Translations under genes and position numbers: made by a program
NCBI GenBank assembly: GCA_017861415.1
Contig: JAGFXS010000009.1
Span: 1-16,118, forward strand
Origin: Bacillota bacterium
GTDB taxonomy: Bacteria > Bacillota > Clostridia > Oscillospirales > Oscillospiraceae
Reading direction: 5' to 3'
DNA length: 16,118 nt
Notes under the pieces: model-generated
Told to the model about the DNA's origin: nothing
Seen by the model: only the letters and a program-made list of their open reading frames with translations
The model's database searches: none
Part shown: in pieces, positions 4,946-12,170 of the stretch
Layout: each line of letters starts with the position of its first letter
Numbering within the stretch: the stretch's first letter is position 1

Positions 4946-7384
4946 ATGCTTGAGATCAGTTTGCAGAATCGATTTTGCGCCGCCCGGCGGCGGGCCATTT
5001 CCCTGGAATTTCCCCGGCTGAATCCCCAGCAGGCAGAAGGAGTTCTAACCACACAAGGGCCATTGCTTCTACTGGCCGGGGCGGGAAGCGGTAAGACCAC
5101 GGTGCTCATAAACCGGGTGACGAATCTGCTGCGTTATGGTAGCGGCTCCGATTCTGAGACAGTTCCACAGTGGGTAACGGAAGAGGACCTTCGTTTCCTA
5201 GAGAGCTGGCAGGGCGTCCATGGCCGCACCCCGCAGGAAGTAATCCGGATGGAGGAGTTGTGTACCTTAGATCCGGTGCGCCCTTGGGAAATCATTGCCA
5301 TTACCTTTACCAATAAAGCCGCGGGAGAGCTGAAGGCTCGCCTTGAGGCAGCGGTGGGGCCTGCGGGGAGAGAGGTGTGGGCATCCACCTTCCACGCCGC
5401 CTGTATGAGGATTCTGCGCCGCGAGATTGAGGTGCTGGGGTATCCTTCATCTTTCACCATCTATGATACTGACGACTCCCTGCGGGTAATAAAGGCCTGC
5501 CTGAGGGAGCTAAACATGGATGAAAAGACCTTTCAACCTCGGGCGGTACTAAGTCATATTTCCCGGGCAAAGGACGAGCTCCTTCTCCCCGGAGATTACG
5601 AGGATCGCTGCCGGGCCGCCGGGGATTACCGCCTGATGCGGATTGCCGGGGTGTACGCCGCCTATTCCAAAAAGCTGGAGAGCGCCGGCGCCCTAGACTT
5701 TGACGATATTATTCTCCATACTGTTCGTATTTTTCAACAGTTTCCCCAGATTCGCGGGTATTATCAAAAACGGTTCAGATATGTATTGGTGGACGAATAT
5801 CAAGACACCAATCATCTTCAGTATCTGCTGGCAAAATTTTTGGCGGGAGGACACCGGAATCTCTGCGTGGTGGGTGACGACGATCAATCTATCTACCGAT
5901 TCCGTGGGGCGACGATTGAAAACATTCTCTCCTTCGAGGAGGAGTACCCAGACGCCAGGGTGATCCGCTTAGAGCAGAACTACCGCTCCACCAAATATAT
6001 TTTGGAGGCATCCAATGCCGTCATCGGCAACAACAGCGGACGCAAAGGGAAGACCCTATGGACGGAGCAGGAAGGCGGCGGGAAAGTGCAGGCTTATCAG
6101 TCTGTAAACGAGCAGGACGAGGCCATCCATGTAGCTGATGAGATTCTAAAGGGCTTTACTACGGGCAGAAGCTGGAAGGATTTTGCTGTGCTCTACCGTA
6201 TGAACGCCCAGTCCAACCAGCTGGAAATGGCCTTTAAGCGCAACAGCATCCCCTACCGGGTGATCGGGGGTTTCCGTTTCTTCGAACGGGCGGAAATCAA
6301 AGACATGCTGGCGTATCTCTGCGTGATTCAAAACCCGGCGGACGATCTGCGCCTCCTGCGGATTGTGAACAATCCGCCTCGGGGTATCGGGGCGAGGACA
6401 GTGGAAATAGCCCAACAAATTGCGCAAGAAGAGGGGCTTCCGCTCTGGGAGATCATCCGTCACGCAGACCGCTTTGCCCCGCTCCAGAAAAGTGCGGTGA
6501 AGCTGCGGACCTTTGTAGAGATGATGGAGGGTCTCATGATCAAAGCCGAGTTTTTGTCATTAACGGAGCTTTACGATGCCCTGCTTCTGAGCAGTGGATA
6601 CGTGACCATGCTGGAAGAAAAGCGGGAGGAGAACGCCACCCGGCTGGAGAACGTCCGGGAACTGAAGTCCTCCATCATCGGCTATCTGGAGAACACCGAT
6701 GAGCCAACACTGGCAGGGTTTCTGGATGAGGTCGCCTTGTACACGGATTGGGACAGTCAGGAGGATGCGGATAACAGCGTTACCATGATGACGATGCACG
6801 CTGCCAAGGGATTGGAGTTTCCCGTGGTGTTTGCCGTAGGGCTGGAGGAAGGAATCTTCCCGGGTTTCCGAGCCATCGGCGAACACGACGAGCTGGAGGA
6901 GGAGCGTCGCCTCTGCTATGTAGCCATGACCAGGGCCAAGGAGGAACTGTATCTCTCCTGGGCTGCCTCCCGGATGCTCTTCGGTAAGACAGCCTCTTAC
7001 ATGCCCTCCCGGTTTGTGAAGGAGATTCCCCCGGAATATGTGGAAACCACCGGGCGGACGCCTTATGACCATAACGATCTGCCCTTTGAAGATCAATGGA
7101 AAAAACCCTCTCTGAATGCATACGGAGGAGAGGGTGCGGCAGGCCTGCGGCAAATCCCCGGTGGGATTCCCCAGCAGACAGTGTATCGGAGTCCAGCCAA
7201 AAAGGGGACGGCACTGCCCGAGTTTGCCAAAGGGGAGATGGTTCACCACGATGCCTTTGGCAAGGGGATGCTGATTTCTGTACAGCCCATGGGTGGGGAT
7301 GCCCTCATCGAAGTAGCCTTCGACAATGTGGGCACAAAACGGCTGATGCTCAAGGCCGCAGCCCAGCATATGAGAAAGCTATAG
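4946..7384 (+). CDS. pcrA: ATP-dependent 3'-5' DNA helicase, UvrD/PcrA family
   Basis: A superfamily 1A helicase of 812 residues acting in repair, replication restart and removal of RecA filaments. Motifs in order: Q-motif region RLNPQQ (24-29), Walker A AGAGSGKT (44-51), motif Ia TFTNKAA (120-126), Walker B LVDEYQDTN (281-289), motif III GDDDQSIYRFRGA (310-322), motif IV QNYRST, motif V TMHAAKGLEFPVVF and motif VI ERRLCYVAMTRAK. The tail (GEMVHHDAFGKGMLISV onward) matches the C-terminal Tudor-like domain of PcrA that contacts RNA polymerase. About 40 extra residues lie between motifs I and Ia (roughly 66-110) compared with Bacillus PcrA. The frame opens at 4808, but that ATG precedes the promoter; the ATG at 4946 fits better, with GAGGAAGG 13 nt and GGTGAGG 2 nt upstream, neither ideally spaced. 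Confidence 0.95.
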   Translation: MLEISLQNRFCAARRRAISLEFPRLNPQQAEGVLTTQGPLLLLAGAGSGKTTVLINRVTNLLRYGSGSDSETVPQWVTEEDLRFLESWQGVHGRTPQEVIRMEELCTLDPVRPWEIIAITFTNKAAGELKARLEAAVGPAGREVWASTFHAACMRILRREIEVLGYPSSFTIYDTDDSLRVIKACLRELNMDEKTFQPRAVLSHISRAKDELLLPGDYEDRCRAAGDYRLMRIAGVYAAYSKKLESAGALDFDDIILHTVRIFQQFPQIRGYYQKRFRYVLVDEYQDTNHLQYLLAKFLAGGHRNLCVVGDDDQSIYRFRGATIENILSFEEEYPDARVIRLEQNYRSTKYILEASNAVIGNNSGRKGKTLWTEQEGGGKVQAYQSVNEQDEAIHVADEILKGFTTGRSWKDFAVLYRMNAQSNQLEMAFKRNSIPYRVIGGFRFFERAEIKDMLAYLCVIQNPADDLRLLRIVNNPPRGIGARTVEIAQQIAQEEGLPLWEIIRHADRFAPLQKSAVKLRTFVEMMEGLMIKAEFLSLTELYDALLLSSGYVTMLEEKREENATRLENVRELKSSIIGYLENTDEPTLAGFLDEVALYTDWDSQEDADNSVTMMTMHAAKGLEFPVVFAVGLEEGIFPGFRAIGEHDELEEERRLCYVAMTRAKEELYLSWAASRMLFGKTASYMPSRFVKEIPPEYVETTGRTPYDHNDLPFEDQWKKPSLNAYGGEGAAGLRQIPGGIPQQTVYRSPAKKGTALPEFAKGEMVHHDAFGKGMLISVQPMGGDALIEVAFDNVGTKRLMLKAAAQHMRKL

Positions 7385-7410
7385 GACTGTATGCCGACGA
7401 AACTCCATGA

Positions 7411-8025
7411 CTATATCCAATAACGCCAGGGAAAGTGGATAGCCTCCCCGGCGTAATCAATCCCGATTCGGGGGCCTGTGAGAATTTGCCGCTGGACATC
7501 TTCCGAGGAGGGGACAAGGTCTAGATCCTTGATGTCATCGCAGACCCAGAGAGTATCCCCCAAAAGGGAGATGCCGTTCTGCTCACGTGTGAGGGAAAGG
7601 GCGCGACAGACCTTCCCCGGTCCGTTAAGAAAGTTCTTGCGCTGATAAGAGGAGAGATCGTCCGGTGTTTTACCAAAACGGGCTTGGGTCATCAGGGATT
7701 CTCCCAGGACTGCCTCGCCGCCGCGAATCAGCACGGCACATGGTTCCCCTTCAGCTTCTGTCACAAAATTGAGGCAGTGATACATACCATAGATTAGGTA
7801 GATGTAAGCGGTGCCCGGCGGAGAGAATAAGGTTTCCGTCCGCTTGGTGCGTTTGTAGCCGTAGGCGTGGCAGGCCTTATCCATCCGGCCCATGTAGGCT
7901 TCCGTTTCCGTTATACGCAGAGCCAGGCGCGCTCCGTCTAGGTCTCTCACCAAATATTTGCCCAAAAGGGCGCGGGCGACGGTTCTGGTGTCCTGCCGAT
8001 AAAATTTTTCTGTAAGCTTTGCCAT
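7411..8025 (-). CDS. DNA-3-methyladenine glycosylase, AAG/MPG family
   Basis: A monofunctional base-excision glycosylase that flips out and removes alkylated purines. The protein is 204 residues, standard for bacterial members of the AAG fold (distinct from AlkA and Tag). Key segments are ITETEAY (38-44), with Glu42 corresponding to the general base; ACHAYGYKRTKR (51-62); GTAYIYLIYGMYHCLN (71-86); a central AVLIRGGEAV (97-106); FLNGPGKVCRAL (132-143); and a C-terminal TGPRIGID (183-190). The ATG at 8025 begins MAKLTEKFY, the usual start of the fold, and has GAGGA 9 nt upstream; the frame remains open to 8115, but the extra residues show no family similarity. It converges on pcrA with 26 bp between stops and no clear terminator. 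Two DNA repair genes side by side is suggestive but not proof of shared function. Confidence 0.94.
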   Translation of the reverse strand: MAKLTEKFYRQDTRTVARALLGKYLVRDLDGARLALRITETEAYMGRMDKACHAYGYKRTKRTETLFSPPGTAYIYLIYGMYHCLNFVTEAEGEPCAVLIRGGEAVLGESLMTQARFGKTPDDLSSYQRKNFLNGPGKVCRALSLTREQNGISLLGDTLWVCDDIKDLDLVPSSEDVQRQILTGPRIGIDYAGEAIHFPWRYWI

Positions 8026-8123
8026 TGCGTCACATCCTCTGTGCGAGTTTTGCATATCCGTCCGCTGGCGGAAGAGCCATGGAGGAAACCACGAGAAAAG
8101 CTTGCCAATTCTCATAGGCGGGT

Positions 8124-8172
8124 ATTATACTAGAGAAAATTCAAACACTACTTATAGTGCTTTCATTATAAT
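8124..8172. promoter_or_regulatory. Back-to-back promoters of the glycosylase and murC with a shared central palindrome
   Basis: Perfect -10 hexamers face outward: TATAAT on the minus strand (8129-8124) for the glycosylase and TATAAT on the plus strand (8167-8172) for murC. Neither has a good -35 at 16-18 bp; both -35 windows fall on the palindrome CACTA-CTTA-TAGTG (8146-8159). The arrangement suggests that a protein bound at the centre affects both genes. Confidence 0.55.
8145..8160. repeat. Palindrome CACTA-4-TAGTG, resembles an NrdR box
   Basis: The 16 bp here agree with the NrdR-box consensus as I remember it (acaCwAtATaTwGtgt) at 13 positions, including both outer half-sites. NrdR boxes normally come in pairs about three helical turns apart, and I see only one, beside genes that are not typical NrdR targets. 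It could be an operator for another regulator. Confidence 0.3.
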
Positions 8173-8197
8173 CTGAAACAGAAGGTGTGTAAACCAG

Positions 8198-9577
8198 ATG
8201 ACAGCAGATCAGATTCAAACATACTTAACTCCCGGCCGCCGGGCCCATATGGTGGGAATCGGCGGCGTGTCCATGTGTCCCCTGGCAGAGGTGCTCAGCG
8301 GCCAGGGCCTTTTAATCACCGGCTCCGATATGCAGGAGAGCAAAGCGGTGAAACGCCTGCGGGACCTGGGGATTACGGTTACAGTCGGACACAAAGCAGA
8401 CTTGGTGGAGGGGGCAGATCTATTGATCCGCACCGCCGCTGCCCATGACGACAACCCAGAAGTGGCGGAAGCCCGTCGACGGGGAATTCCCGTGCTGGAG
8501 CGGGCAGAGGTCTGGGGAGTAATCATGCGCCGGTACCGGAATGCCCTGTGCGTTTCTGGCACCCATGGTAAGACCACAACTACCTCCATGTGTACGCACA
8601 TTGCTATGGCAGCCAACATCGACCCCACGGTGATGATCGGCGGAACGTTGCCTCTTTTAGGCAGCGGACACCGGGTGGGGGCGGGGGAGACCATCATTGT
8701 GGAATCCTGCGAATATTGTAATTCCTTCCTTTCATTTTATCCCACGGTGGCGATAATTTTGAACGTCGAGGCGGACCATTTGGATTTCTTCAAGGATCTG
8801 CAGGATGTGAAGAATTCCTTTCGGGCCTTTGCGGGTCTTGTGCCCGGCGACGGATTTGTGGTAGCAAACCGCGATGATGACAATACCATGGAAGCCCTAC
8901 AAGGGGTGCCTAATCTGGTGACCTTCGGCCTTCGGGAAGGAGATGTCCACAGCGAGAACCTCACCATGGAAAATGGTGTGGGCTCTTTTGATCTGATTTA
9001 CCATGGTGAGACCGTGACTCGAATTGCCCTTCAAGTGCCCGGCCTACACAATGTAAAGAACGCCTTGGCGGCAGCCGCGGCGGCTTTGGTACTGAAACTT
9101 CCTGCGGTGGCTATTGCCGAAGGGCTGTCCGCTTTCCGCGGCGCGGGACGCCGTATGGAATACAAGGGAACCGTGAAGGGCGCGAAGGTCTATGACGATT
9201 ATGCCCATCACCCCAGTGAATTGAAAGCCTTACTGGATACGGCCGCAACCCTAGGCTATCAGCGGGTGGTCTGTGCCTTCCAACCCCACACCTATTCCAG
9301 AACCAAGTCCCTGTTTCACGAGTTTGCCCAGGTGCTTCATCAGCCGGACGTGGTATATCTGGCGGAAATCTACGCCGCCCGGGAGCAGAATCAGCTGGGG
9401 ATCAGTTCCGAGGATTTGGCCAAGGCCGTCCCCGGTGCGGTGGCGGTGGCCACACTACCGGAGCTGGCTGATCGGCTCTATGCTCTAGCTCGGCCTGGCG
9501 ATTTAATTCTCACAGTGGGAGCGGGTGATATTTACCAAGTGGGCGAGGCGTTGGTAAAGCGGGGCCAGGAACAATAA
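8198..9577 (+). CDS. murC: UDP-N-acetylmuramate--L-alanine ligase MurC
   Basis: MurC adds L-alanine to UDP-MurNAc with ATP, the first step of peptide stem assembly for peptidoglycan, in the cytoplasm. The 459-residue protein shows the N-terminal nucleotide-binding loop VGIGGVSMCPLAEVL (19-33), the P-loop GTHGKTTTT (121-129), the central VESCEYCNSFL with the metal-binding region that follows (NVEADHLDFF), and the C-terminal domain with DDYAHHPSELKALL and FQPHTYSRT. All three Mur ligase domains are complete. The ATG at 8198 has AAGGTG about 11 nt upstream. The gene stands outside any division and cell wall cluster in this window; its neighbours are a DNA glycosylase and coenzyme A genes. Confidence 0.97.
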   Translation: MTADQIQTYLTPGRRAHMVGIGGVSMCPLAEVLSGQGLLITGSDMQESKAVKRLRDLGITVTVGHKADLVEGADLLIRTAAAHDDNPEVAEARRRGIPVLERAEVWGVIMRRYRNALCVSGTHGKTTTTSMCTHIAMAANIDPTVMIGGTLPLLGSGHRVGAGETIIVESCEYCNSFLSFYPTVAIILNVEADHLDFFKDLQDVKNSFRAFAGLVPGDGFVVANRDDDNTMEALQGVPNLVTFGLREGDVHSENLTMENGVGSFDLIYHGETVTRIALQVPGLHNVKNALAAAAAALVLKLPAVAIAEGLSAFRGAGRRMEYKGTVKGAKVYDDYAHHPSELKALLDTAATLGYQRVVCAFQPHTYSRTKSLFHEFAQVLHQPDVVYLAEIYAAREQNQLGISSEDLAKAVPGAVAVATLPELADRLYALARPGDLILTVGAGDIYQVGEALVKRGQEQ

Positions 9578-9582
9578 AATTT

Positions 9583-9629
9583 GCTTTTTGGCATTTTGTT
9601 ATAAAAAGCCATCGAGACCGGCGGTTTTT
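9583..9629 (+). terminator. Weak terminator-like region after murC
   Basis: Two hairpins compete for AAAAAGCC (9603-9610): GGC-a-TTTT against AAAA-a-GCC with a 5-nt loop (9590-9610), and AAAAAGCC against GGC-gg-TTTTT (9603-9629), which ends in a T run. The second could work in either orientation. The stems are short and interrupted, so termination efficiency is doubtful. Confidence 0.3.
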
Positions 9630-9644
9630 CCATAGGTTTACTAC

Positions 9645-9673
9645 TTTTAATGGGCTGGAAAAGCGTCTATAAT
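9645..9673 (+). promoter_or_regulatory. Probable promoter of the coaB operon
   Basis: A perfect TATAAT lies at 9668-9673, 43 bp before the coaB start. The -35 at the ideal distance (TTTTAA, 9645-9650) is poor. It is the only good -10 in the 139-bp gap after murC. Confidence 0.45.
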
Positions 9674-9716
9674 GGGGAAGTAACAACATCCTCATAGGGA
9701 GAAGGAGCCGTATTCT

Positions 9717-10463
9717 GTGAAGATTCTCATCACTGCGGGGGGGACACAAGAACCCATTGATTCCGTCCGTAGCATTACAAACCACGCCACCGGTCGGTTG
9801 GGCGCCCACCTGGCGGAAGCATTCCACCAGGTGCCCCAGGTGGCGGAAATCCACTATGTCTGTCCCCGCAATGCGGTACATCCGGCGGGAGAGAAGTTAA
9901 TCTTCCATCACATCGGTGGAACCTTGGAGCTGGAGGAGACACTCAGGGAGTTGATCCGGATCCATCGACCCGACGCTATCATTCACAGCATGGCGGTAAG
10001 TGATTACCGGGTACGACGGGTGACAACCCTGTCGGCTCTGGCCGCGGCGGCGCAGAGCGCCGTGGGACAAGACTCCTACGTTGTGGAGCAGGCCATGATT
10101 GAGACAGAGGATCTTCGTCAGGGTGGAAAGCTCAGCTCCTCTCTGGAGGACATGGCTCTTATTCTGGAGAAGACGCCCAAAGTCATCGGTCAGCTTCGCG
10201 TACAGGCACCAAATGCGGTGCTGGTGGGCTTTAAGCTGTTGGACGGTGTGAGCAGTGAGGTGCTTTTGGAGACCGCCCGCCGTCTCATGGCGGAAAATCA
10301 CTGTGATTTCGTCTTGGCAAACGACATGAAAACTGTGTCCTCGTCCTTGCACTGCGGGCATCTGCTGGATGCAACTGGGGGACAAGCCTATTTTGAGGGC
10401 AAGGAGCAAATTGCTCAGGGAATTGTGCAGGCAGTGCTGAGAAAGGTAGAGTCTAATGGGTAA
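9717..10463 (+). CDS. coaB: Phosphopantothenate--cysteine ligase CoaB (stand-alone)
   Basis: CoaB joins 4'-phosphopantothenate and cysteine to form phosphopantothenoylcysteine in coenzyme A synthesis. The 248-residue protein begins with the DFP-family strand and loop ITAGGTQEPIDSVRSITNHATGRLG (residues 4-28), matching the nucleotide-binding start of CoaB, and later has HSMAVSDYRV and AVLVGFKLLDG. It lacks any decarboxylase domain, so it is the monofunctional form known from streptococci and enterococci rather than the CoaBC fusion. The start is GTG at 9717 with AGAAGGAG 9 nt upstream. It overlaps coaC by 8 nt. The acyl-CMP mechanism (CTP use) is the norm for bacterial CoaB but cannot be confirmed from the sequence. 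Confidence 0.93.
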   Translation: MKILITAGGTQEPIDSVRSITNHATGRLGAHLAEAFHQVPQVAEIHYVCPRNAVHPAGEKLIFHHIGGTLELEETLRELIRIHRPDAIIHSMAVSDYRVRRVTTLSALAAAAQSAVGQDSYVVEQAMIETEDLRQGGKLSSSLEDMALILEKTPKVIGQLRVQAPNAVLVGFKLLDGVSSEVLLETARRLMAENHCDFVLANDMKTVSSSLHCGHLLDATGGQAYFEGKEQIAQGIVQAVLRKVESNG

Positions 10464-11016
10464 GGATGTTCTGCTGGGCGTTACCGGCAGTATTGCGGCT
10501 TATAAGGCGGCGGAGCTGGCCCGTGGTCTTGTCCGGGCGGGGCACAGCGTCCATGTGGTGATGACCAGATCTGCCCAGGAATTCATAACTCCCCTGACCT
10601 TTCAAACCCTCACGGGGAACAAGGTTCATACGGAGATGTTCGAGCGGTTGGAAGCGCCCAATGTGGAGCATGTCTCCCTGGCAAAACGGGTAGATTTGGT
10701 TATTCTAGCACCTGCCACGGCGAACCTCATCGGGAAGCTTGCCGGCGGCATCGCTGACGATATGCTAACCACTGTGTGTATGGCGGCATGGCAAAAGCCT
10801 ATGATCCTTTGTCCGGCAATGAACACAGCCATGTATGAAAATCCTTTTCACCAGGCGAATTTGCGCAAATTACAGGAGACTCTGGAGTGCACCATCCTTC
10901 AGCCCAGACAGGCGGAGCTGGCCTGCGGCGATGTGGGCCGCGGAGCCTTGGCGGAGGTTTCCGACATACTCACCGCCGCGCTGAAAAAACTGGAGGACAT
11001 ACATGGAAACGATTAA
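10456..11016 (+). CDS. coaC: Phosphopantothenoylcysteine decarboxylase CoaC (stand-alone)
   Basis: CoaC is an FMN flavoprotein that decarboxylates phosphopantothenoylcysteine to 4'-phosphopantetheine, directly after the CoaB step. The 186-residue protein shows the flavin-binding GVTGSIAAYKA (8-18), the active-site histidine in EHVSLAKRVD (His72), LAPATANLIGKLAGGIADDML (84-104), the PAMNTAMY substrate motif (120-127) and the catalytic cysteine in LACGDVGRGALAE (Cys157). The ATG at 10456 has AAAGG 9 nt upstream inside the end of coaB. Gene order (ligase first, decarboxylase second) is the reverse of domain order in fused CoaBC. The downstream peptidase gene overlaps by 14 nt. Confidence 0.95.
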   Translation: MGKDVLLGVTGSIAAYKAAELARGLVRAGHSVHVVMTRSAQEFITPLTFQTLTGNKVHTEMFERLEAPNVEHVSLAKRVDLVILAPATANLIGKLAGGIADDMLTTVCMAAWQKPMILCPAMNTAMYENPFHQANLRKLQETLECTILQPRQAELACGDVGRGALAEVSDILTAALKKLEDIHGND

Positions 11017-11995
11017 AATTGAAGATATCCCTGGGTTTTCCTTCGGACAGGCTCAGAATGTTGAGGCAGGAACCGGCTGTACAGTGATCCTGTGCCCTAC
11101 AGGGGCGGTCTGCGGGGTAGATGTCCGAGGCGGATCCCCCAGCACCCGGGACACCGACGCCCTGGATCCCCGCTGTAACCGGGAGGTGGTCCATGCGGTG
11201 CTCCTCACGGGTGGCAGCGCCTTTGGCCTGGATGCCGCCGGCGGTGTGATGAAAAAGCTAGAGGAGGCGCGGATCGGCCGGGATGTGCTGGTAACGGTGG
11301 TGCCTAATGTTTGCGGTGCAGTCCTTTTTGATTTGAAATGCGGCCATGCTCATATCCGGCCCGATGCGGCCATGGGGTACGCCGCCTGTGAAGTCGCCTT
11401 AGAAAGACCTCCCTTTCAGAACGGATGCTTCGGTGCTGGCACAGGAGCCACCCTGGGAAAGGCACTGGGGATTGAGAGTGCCATGAAGGGCGGCATCGGT
11501 GCCGCAGCCTTCCGTCAGGGAGAACTGATGGTGGGCGCTGTGGTGGCGGTGAACTGCGTGGGAGACGTCTGGGAGGACGGCCGGATTCTTGCCGGATGTC
11601 GGGGCCAGGATGGTCTTACCTTTTCCGACGGAGAGCAGGTGCTTCTGGACGGATACCGCCGACAGAAGGATGTGTTTTCCGGGCGATTTGCGGGGGAGGA
11701 CAATACGGTTATTGGCTGCATTGTCACCAACGCAGCCTTAAGCAAAGCGCAGGCCGGGAAGTTAGCCGCTGTTGGTCATAATGGATTGGCGAGGGCTATT
11801 CGGCCGGCCCACACCACCTTCGATGGGGATACGATGTTTGCCATGAGCTACGGTGATGTCTGGGCAGACCCAGACGCTGTGGGCATCTTGGCTGTCAGAG
11901 CAGTAGAGGAAGCTATCCTGCAGGGTGTAAAGGCGGCGGTGAGCATGCACGGCATTCCTGCTTGGAAGGATCTGTATAATCAAAAGGCACTTTGA
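11003..11995 (+). CDS. P1-family (DmpA/BapA-like) N-terminal-nucleophile peptidase
   Basis: A 330-residue member of the P1 peptidase family, which includes the L-aminopeptidase/D-esterase DmpA and beta-peptidyl aminopeptidases. These proteins self-cleave to expose a Ser or Thr nucleophile. Visible family features are GVDVRGGSPSTRDTDAL (38-54), LLTGGSAFGLDAAGGVM (67-83), GTGATLGKALG (146-156) and the nucleophile region EDNTVIGCIVTNAAL (232-246), where Thr235 is the likely nucleophile and Asn234 the residue before the cleavage point. RPAHTTFDGDTMFAMS follows, as expected. No signal peptide, so cytoplasmic. The ATG at 11003 has GGAGG 6 nt upstream and overlaps coaC by 14 nt. Known relatives release beta-amino acids such as beta-alanine from peptides, a possible link to coenzyme A, but the substrate here is unknown. 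Confidence 0.92.
   Translation: METIKIEDIPGFSFGQAQNVEAGTGCTVILCPTGAVCGVDVRGGSPSTRDTDALDPRCNREVVHAVLLTGGSAFGLDAAGGVMKKLEEARIGRDVLVTVVPNVCGAVLFDLKCGHAHIRPDAAMGYAACEVALERPPFQNGCFGAGTGATLGKALGIESAMKGGIGAAAFRQGELMVGAVVAVNCVGDVWEDGRILAGCRGQDGLTFSDGEQVLLDGYRRQKDVFSGRFAGEDNTVIGCIVTNAALSKAQAGKLAAVGHNGLARAIRPAHTTFDGDTMFAMSYGDVWADPDAVGILAVRAVEEAILQGVKAAVSMHGIPAWKDLYNQKAL
11975..11980 (+). promoter_or_regulatory. Possible -10 element for the que operon
   Basis: A perfect TATAAT lies within the last codons of the peptidase gene, 29 bp before the riboswitch aptamer. Transcription would start near 11987. No convincing -35 is seen at 16-18 bp upstream, so read-through from the coa operon could also contribute. 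Confidence 0.35.
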
Positions 11996-12008
11996 GCAAA
12001 ATTAAATA

Positions 12009-12047
12009 GGACAGTTCGAGACCCTCCTGTCGGTAAATAAAACTAGG
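12009..12047 (+). ncRNA. preQ1-I riboswitch aptamer
   Basis: A compact H-type pseudoknot can form. P1 is GACAG (12010-12014) with CTGTC (12027-12031). The loop carries TTCGAGACCCTC, and the A-rich tail AAATAAAACTAGG (12035-12047) ends with AGG, which can pair with CCT in the loop to make P2. This matches the layout of class I preQ1 aptamers, including the AAAACTA-type tail. It sits about 125 nt upstream of queD, the first gene of a complete preQ1 pathway, which strongly supports the call. PreQ1 binding should lower expression of the operon. Confidence 0.88.
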
Positions 12048-12053
12048 CATTTG

Positions 12054-12092
12054 CAGGGGGGGAGTCTACCAATTTTGGAGGACTTTCCCCTG
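12054..12092 (+). other. Long hairpin following the preQ1 aptamer
   Basis: CAGGGG (12054-12059), AGTC (12063-12066) and CCA (12069-12071) can pair in nested order with TGG (12076-12078), GACT (12081-12084) and CCCCTG (12087-12092). No T run follows, so it is not a classical terminator; it may be part of the expression platform. GGAGG (12077-12081) inside it is complementary to CCTCC in the aptamer (12023-12027), which offers a possible alternative pairing. Confidence 0.5.
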
Positions 12093-12096
12093 TTCT

Positions 12097-12142
12097 ATCA
12101 GGTAAACAGCCTGATGTGGGGTGGATGCAGAGCTGCCTTTTT
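12097..12142 (+). terminator. Candidate antiterminator and terminator elements of the que leader
   Basis: ATCAGG (12097-12102) pairs perfectly with CCTGAT (12110-12115). The palindrome GCAGAGCTGC (12127-12136) follows and is succeeded by C and five T residues (12138-12142), the best terminator-like site between the aptamer and queD. The terminator stem is only 3-4 bp unless outer bases GGGGTGGAT and ATCCCC help, so the exact switch is uncertain. Confidence 0.35.
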
Positions 12143-12170
12143 ATCCCCTGGAGGAAGAAAGGATGAAACA

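Noticed and set aside
6560..7369. Long open frame (269 codons) on the minus strand inside pcrA
   Set aside because: It lies entirely antisense to conserved helicase motifs V and VI and the C-terminal domain, and its translation resembles no family; it is a by-product of GC-rich codon use.
7385..7410. Bidirectional terminator between pcrA and the glycosylase gene
   Set aside because: The 26-bp gap shows no stable inverted repeat or T run.
8026..8115. N-terminal extension of the DNA glycosylase to 8115
   Set aside because: The extra 30 residues lack family similarity and the ATG at 8025 has a reasonable ribosome site and starts at the normal fold boundary.
12051..12170. N-terminal extension of the QueD frame to 12051 (TTG)
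   Set aside because: It runs through the riboswitch expression platform; the QueD fold begins at MYYLTAEAAF.
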